Below are positions 43,740-43,831 of a DNA stretch of 43,831 bases, in pieces; the first letter of the stretch is position 1; the number at the start of each line of letters is the position of its first letter. This DNA comes from a virus. Location: positions 1-43,831 of the IMG/VR virus record IMGVR_UViG_3300046792_000046; one strand, written 5' to 3'. A model generated the notes under the pieces. It did not search any database. It was not told the DNA's origin and saw only the letters and a program-made list of their open reading frames with translations. The translations under genes were made by a program, and so were the position numbers.

Positions 43740-43831
43740 ATCTCCTTGTAGTGTTTGCCTGACATACAACTACCTGGGGATATGAAAAATTTGTGAGCGA
43801 ATTGGGAGCGGTCAAGTGCATTCTAAAAGCG

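Noticed and set aside
43524-43769. 81-codon minus-strand frame at the right end
   Set aside because: The second half overlaps the tail fibre start in another frame with Arg/His-rich shadow sequence; the ribosome site is poor. A short real peptide in its first 50 codons cannot be excluded.

Overview
The window looks like a complete or nearly complete genome of a temperate-type, short-tailed (podovirus-like) bacteriophage of a Gram-negative host. The evidence is a full virion set on the minus strand: small and large terminase, portal, scaffold, HK97-fold capsid, T7 gp11/gp12-type tail proteins, gp14-like and two very large internal virion proteins, and a tail fibre. A phage-type replication set lies on the plus strand. 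OmpA-type signal peptides, lipoboxes and an outer-membrane barrel point to a Gram-negative host. A 49-nt stretch identical to what I recall of the 3' end of proteobacterial tRNA-Asp, next to an integrase frame, points to a proteobacterium. Because this attP-like core lies inside the window and not at its edges, the sequence is in phage form, not excised-prophage form.

Layout. Bases 1-1035 carry no convincing gene but many strong stem-loops, and may encode a large structured RNA. The plus strand from about 1.0 to 19.5 kb holds tightly overlapping early/middle genes: small unknown genes, a tRNA-Tyr, a CobT-like VWA/zincin protein with a CobS/MoxR-like AAA+ ATPase, the integrase frame and attP, then primase, DnaB-type helicase, family A DNA polymerase, a probable SSB, an aspartyl-hydroxylase-like oxygenase, a Cas4-like exonuclease, an RNase H-fold exonuclease, an HNH nuclease, a dNTP diphosphohydrolase-like protein and small membrane proteins and lipoproteins. 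The minus strand from about 43.6 down to 19.5 kb holds late genes: tail fibre, holins, terminase, portal, Ntn protease-like protein, scaffold, capsid, tail, internal virion proteins and an M15-type endolysin. The two transcription units converge with overlapping stop codons at 19460-19463. If the ends join, they diverge from the end junction. I see no phage RNA polymerase, so host RNA polymerase is probably used throughout.

The outstanding feature is a 12-bp perfect palindrome, GTTCCTAGGAAC, present in 20 exact copies, with at least 9 copies carrying one mismatch and 2 carrying two. Chance predicts about 0.003 exact copies. Copies lie about 1 kb apart across the early half and about 2.7 kb apart across the late half, mostly inside genes, where they are read only as VPRN/VLRN/VPKN or FLGT. 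The pattern resembles the dispersed repressor sites (stoperators) of cluster A mycobacteriophages, but it is symmetrical and intragenic. It suggests a genome-wide binding site for a dimeric DNA-binding protein that I could not identify.

Other points of interest are an integrase frame with a full catalytic set but no ordinary start codon, a repeated TTAGACA motif near attP and in two late leaders, two pairs of paralogous small genes, a bistable RNA hairpin at 3163-3204, and several micro-genes of 20 to 59 codons.
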